This document shows, one piece after another, positions 61,276-64,000 of a stretch of 64,000 nucleotides of DNA. Position 1 is the stretch's first letter; the number at the start of each line of letters is the position of its first letter. Location: assembly GCA_027489955.1 (NCBI GenBank), contig JAIXYZ010000001.1:1-64000 (forward strand), written 5' to 3'. The notes under the pieces are model-generated. The model saw only the letters and a list, made by a program, of their open reading frames with translations. It was not told where the DNA came from and did no database searches. The DNA is from Hyphomicrobiales bacterium (lineage in GTDB: Bacteria > Pseudomonadota > Alphaproteobacteria > Rhizobiales > Beijerinckiaceae). A program made the position numbers and the translations under genes.

Positions 61276-61514
61276 CAATCGTCTCCTTGGCCCCCTCTCC
61301 TGAGGCGGGCTTCGCGCGACGCCGTTCGGCCGTCGCGGACCCCCGATCATAGCGGAAAGCGCCCGATCCGGAAGACCCGCCATGGCGGGGTGCATGCCAC
61401 AAGCATGGGCATCGCCGCGCGGCCGGGCCTTTCCGGGCAGGCCGATCATCGGCGCTCGCGCAACCGGCCCGATGTGCGCTGGCGCACATGACGGGCAACG
61501 CGCCGCCCTTCAGG

Positions 61515-62519
61515 TCAGCCCCTGAGGGCTGCCAGCAGGGCCGCCATGTCCGGCGGAAGCGGGCTTTCGAACCGCAGCGTCTCTCCCGTGCGGGGATGGG
61601 CGAAGCCCAGCGTGCGGGCATGGAGCGCCTGCCGGGGGAACGCGTCGACGACGGCGCGGGTTCCGGGAGGCAGCCGGGCGCTCTTGGTGCGGAAGCCCGT
61701 TCCGTAGAGCGGGTCTCCGAGGAGCGGGTGGCCCGCATGGGTGAGGTGCACGCGGATCTGGTGCGTGCGGCCGGTCTCCAGCTGGCACAGGAGGCGCGCG
61801 GCGAGCGGCTTGCCGTCCGCGTCGGCGAAAGCCTCCAGCCTTTCCCAGTGGGTCACCGCCTCGCGCCCGTGGCCGGCGCGCACCACGGCCATGCGCTCGC
61901 GGCTGCGGCTGTCGCGGTCGATGGGGGCTTCGATCGTGCCGCGGACCCTGTCTGGCACGCCCCAGACGATGGCCTCGTAGGCGCGCTCCAGCGGACCCGT
62001 GCGGCCATGGTCGGCGAACTGCGCCGACAGCCCCTGATGGGCCCGGTCGTTCTTGGCGACGACGAGAAGGCCGCTCGTGTCCTTGTCGAGCCGGTGCACG
62101 ATGCCCGGGCGGCGCACGCCGCCGATGCCCGACAGCGTGTCGCCGCAATGGGCCACGAGCGCGTTGACCAGCGTGCCGGTCTCGTGCCCCGCCGCGGGAT
62201 GGACGACGAGGCCGGCCGGCTTGTCGATGACGATCACGTCCTCGTCCTCATGGACGATGACAAGGGCGATGGCCTCCCCCGCCGGTTCCGCCGGCAGGGC
62301 ATCGGGCACGCTCACGCACAGGGCATCGCCCTCGCGGACGCGGTGCTTGGGGTCGGCGACCACAGCGCCCGCTACCGTGACGGCGCCGTCGCGCACCAGG
62401 GCCTGCAGCCGCGTGCGCGAAAGATCGCTGCCCGCTTCGGCCGCGAGCTGGGCCAGCGCGCGGTCGAGGCGCTCGCCGGCGAGGGCGGGAGGCACGATGA
62501 CGTCGAGAGAGCCTGACAA
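61515..62519 (-). CDS. rluD: 23S rRNA pseudouridine synthase RluD
   Basis: The protein has 334 residues. The S4 RNA-binding domain (about 15-70, GERLDRALAQLAAEAGSDLS) is followed by the synthase domain with GIVHRLDKDTSGLLVVAKND, holding the catalytic Asp, and LLCQLETGRTHQIRVHLTHA with LGDPLYG. It modifies uridines at 1911, 1915 and 1917 of 23S rRNA in helix 69 in known homologues. I chose the TTG at 62519 because GGAAAG sits eight bases upstream; a TTG at 62534 would add five residues without a ribosome site. It converges on nothing close, and tRNA-Glu is divergent from it. Confidence 0.94.
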   Translation of the reverse strand: MSGSLDVIVPPALAGERLDRALAQLAAEAGSDLSRTRLQALVRDGAVTVAGAVVADPKHRVREGDALCVSVPDALPAEPAGEAIALVIVHEDEDVIVIDKPAGLVVHPAAGHETGTLVNALVAHCGDTLSGIGGVRRPGIVHRLDKDTSGLLVVAKNDRAHQGLSAQFADHGRTGPLERAYEAIVWGVPDRVRGTIEAPIDRDSRSRERMAVVRAGHGREAVTHWERLEAFADADGKPLAARLLCQLETGRTHQIRVHLTHAGHPLLGDPLYGTGFRTKSARLPPGTRAVVDAFPRQALHARTLGFAHPRTGETLRFESPLPPDMAALLAALRG

Positions 62520-62540
62520 GGCACCACTTTCCAAAACGGC

Positions 62541-62569
62541 TTGAATGCCGGGACGGCCCCCGGTATAGG
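62541..62569 (+). promoter_or_regulatory. Probable promoter of tRNA-Glu
   Basis: TTGAAT (62541-62546) and TATAGG (62564-62569) have a 17-base spacer. The start would lie about 14 bases before the tRNA. Confidence 0.6.
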
Positions 62570-62590
62570 GTCCGCACCCGGCCAGCGGAA

Positions 62591-62666
62591 GCTCCCTTCG
62601 TCTAGCGGTCTAGGACGTCGCCCTCTCACGGCGAAAACAGGGGTTCGAGTCCCCTAGGGAGCGCCA
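62591..62666 (+). tRNA. tRNA-Glu (anticodon CTC)
   Basis: The acceptor stem is GCTCCCT paired with AGGGAGC, with G and encoded CCA at 62664-62666. The anticodon stem TCGCC/GGCGA carries the loop CTCTCAC, giving anticodon CTC for GAG. The T arm GGTTCGAGTCC is intact. The D arm begins TCTAGCGGTCTAGGA. Confidence 0.97.
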
Positions 62667-62933
62667 CCGGCCCGGCTTCCTGCCTGCCGGCGCCTTTTCC
62701 AGTCATTCTTTCACGCGATGATCCGCCCGAAAGCGGACGATCCGGACCCGGATGCGGGTCCAGCGTCCGTCACGGCGGTGGGAAAAGCACGCGAACCGGG
62801 CTATGGCGGGATCGAGGATCGCCGTCGACGCCCCGATTCGGGCAGGAGCCGGAACCTCGAGGCGTGACGGCGCGTTGGGATCGACCGGTGGTCCGTCGAC
62901 CGCCGATTGTTTGGGCGGGGCGAAGCGACCAGA

Positions 62934-64000
62934 ATGGGCCATGCCGGCACGCATGACGGGACCCTCGTGGTTCTGTCCATCCTTATCGCCGTGCTGGCCT
63001 CGTACACGGCGCTCGACCTCGCCGGACGGATGCGGGCCGCGACGGGCCTCACCCGCTATGCCTGGCTCGGCACGGCGGCGCTCGCCATGGGCGGCGGCAT
63101 CTGGTCGATGCATTTCGTGGCGATGCTGGCCTTTTCCATCCCCGGCATCTCGCTGTCCTACGACCTGTCCCTGACGCTGCTGTCGCTGGGCCTGCCCATC
63201 GTCGTGACCGCCTTCGGCTTCCTGATGGCGAGCCGCGCCGGCGCGACGCCGCGCGTCCTTGCCCTCAGCGGGCTCGTCATGGGCCTCGGCATCGCCGGCA
63301 TGCACTACGTCGGCATGGCGGCGATCCGGATGCCGGCAGCGCTGGCCTACGATGGGGTATGGGTGGCCATCTCGGTCGCCATCGCGATCGGTGCGGCCAC
63401 CGTCGCCCTGTGGCTGGCCTTCCGCCAGTCCGGATGGAGCGAAAAGCTCGGCGCGGCCCTGGCCATGGGCCTGGCCGTCGCCGGCATGCATTATTCCGCG
63501 ATGCACGGCCTCAAGGTCGCGCCCATCGCAGGCGCCGAGACGGTCGTCGCGGGCGTCAGCCAAACGCATCTGGCGCTGTGGATCACCAGCACGACCTTCC
63601 TCATCCTCGTGCTCGCCCTGATCGCGGCAATGTTCGACCGCCATTTCGCGGCTGCCGCCGAAAGGGAGGCCGCCGCCCTGCGCGAGAGCGAGGAGCGCTT
63701 CCGCCTCCTCGTCCAGAGCGTGCGCGACTATGCGATCTTCATGCTCGATCCCGAGGGCCGCATCGCCAACTGGAATGCCGGGGCCGAGCGCATCAAGGGC
63801 TACACGGCGGACGAGGCCGTGGGTAGCCACATGTCGCGGTTCTACACGCAGGAGGACCAGGAGGCGGGCGTTCCCGCCCGCGCCCTGGAGACGGCCCGCC
63901 GGGACGGCAAGTTCGAGGCCGAAGGCTGGCGGGTGCGCAAGGACGGGACGCGTTTCTGGGCGAGCGTGCTCATCGACGCCATCCAGGCGCCGGACGGCAC
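62934..64000 (+). CDS. MHYT-domain sensor with PAS domain (C-terminal part outside window)
   Basis: At least 355 residues are present before the edge. About seven hydrophobic segments (8-230) carry the MHYT signatures WSMHFVAM, GMHYVGM and GMHYSAM, proposed metal- or gas-sensing motifs (copper, or O2/NO/CO). A coiled linker and a PAS domain follow (from about 245: ERFRLLVQSVRDYAIFMLDP) with GAERIKGYTADEAVGSHMSR and RVRKDGTRFWASVLIDAIQA, at the window's end. The missing output could be a histidine kinase or GGDEF/EAL. It is downstream of tRNA-Glu after a 267-bp gap with no other gene visible. The start at 62934 lacks a strong ribosome site. Confidence 0.88.
   Translation, partial: MGHAGTHDGTLVVLSILIAVLASYTALDLAGRMRAATGLTRYAWLGTAALAMGGGIWSMHFVAMLAFSIPGISLSYDLSLTLLSLGLPIVVTAFGFLMASRAGATPRVLALSGLVMGLGIAGMHYVGMAAIRMPAALAYDGVWVAISVAIAIGAATVALWLAFRQSGWSEKLGAALAMGLAVAGMHYSAMHGLKVAPIAGAETVVAGVSQTHLALWITSTTFLILVLALIAAMFDRHFAAAAEREAAALRESEERFRLLVQSVRDYAIFMLDPEGRIANWNAGAERIKGYTADEAVGSHMSRFYTQEDQEAGVPARALETARRDGKFEAEGWRVRKDGTRFWASVLIDAIQAPDG

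Overview
The window is about 70% GC, densely packed, and reads as the chromosome of an alphaproteobacterium of the order Hyphomicrobiales (Rhizobiales). The evidence is the set of neighbours: phaR facing phaA-phaB, serC-serA, purA near rpoH, zur-ispG, an alphaproteobacterial-type kup, a long Pro/Ala-rich FtsY, and many TTT-type solute receptors. The genus cannot be fixed from the sequence alone. Two stretches differ in base composition: an AT-rich patch at about 15300-15640 beside tRNA-Ser, and the AT-rich promoter at about 24600-24720.

Region 1 (1-4200) is a catabolic operon for the end of the lysine/2-aminoadipate route. It encodes 2-oxoadipate dioxygenase/decarboxylase (HglS), a D-2-hydroxyglutarate dehydrogenase and the start of an ALDH7-type aminoadipate-semialdehyde dehydrogenase, with a divergent LysR regulator. 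Region 2 (4250-14990) is an accessory catabolic cluster. It holds two Bug-type periplasmic receptors, TctB-TctA, three ornithine cyclodeaminase/mu-crystallin paralogues, a 4-oxalocrotonate tautomerase homologue, a LysR regulator and a 598-residue protein that looks like a glutamate-mutase barrel fused to a B12-binding domain. A 15-bp palindrome with T-N11-A geometry lies upstream of two of its transcription units, with a weaker copy before a third. This is the best candidate here for an undescribed pathway.

Region 3 (15000-15930) is a scar: an Rhs/YD-repeat fragment, a small AT-rich ORF and tRNA-Ser(CGA). Region 4 (16000-25800) is mixed: an AMP-forming acyl-CoA synthetase, FtsY, a pseudouridine synthase, a lone receiver, a DUF1989 protein, a LysR/DUF606-type transporter pair, an MBL hydrolase and an orphan iron-type ABC receptor behind tandem AT-rich repeats. 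Region 5 (25800-38200) has the envelope pair PbpC and alpha-2-macroglobulin, then a peptidoglycan-binding-type exported protein, a diguanylate cyclase, a glycosyltransferase and a methyltransferase.

Region 6 (38300-52100) contains a patatin translationally coupled to 3-hydroxybutyrate dehydrogenase, Zur, IspG, Kup, a farnesyl diphosphate synthase, MtgA, L32, a GGDEF-degenerate EAL protein, and the polyhydroxybutyrate genes phaR, phaA and phaB. A DUF559 gene embedded in inverted repeats sits between phaA and phaB. Region 7 (52100-64000) is housekeeping: serC with a structured leader, serA, a HicB/HicA-like toxin-antitoxin pair, an EamA transporter, a class-I glutamine amidotransferase, purA, a membrane protein of unknown function, rpoH, rluD, tRNA-Glu(CTC) and a truncated MHYT-PAS sensor. 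Lysine end products (2-oxoglutarate) and polyhydroxybutyrate turnover both feed central carbon metabolism; the c-di-GMP and MHYT proteins point to a signalling layer.
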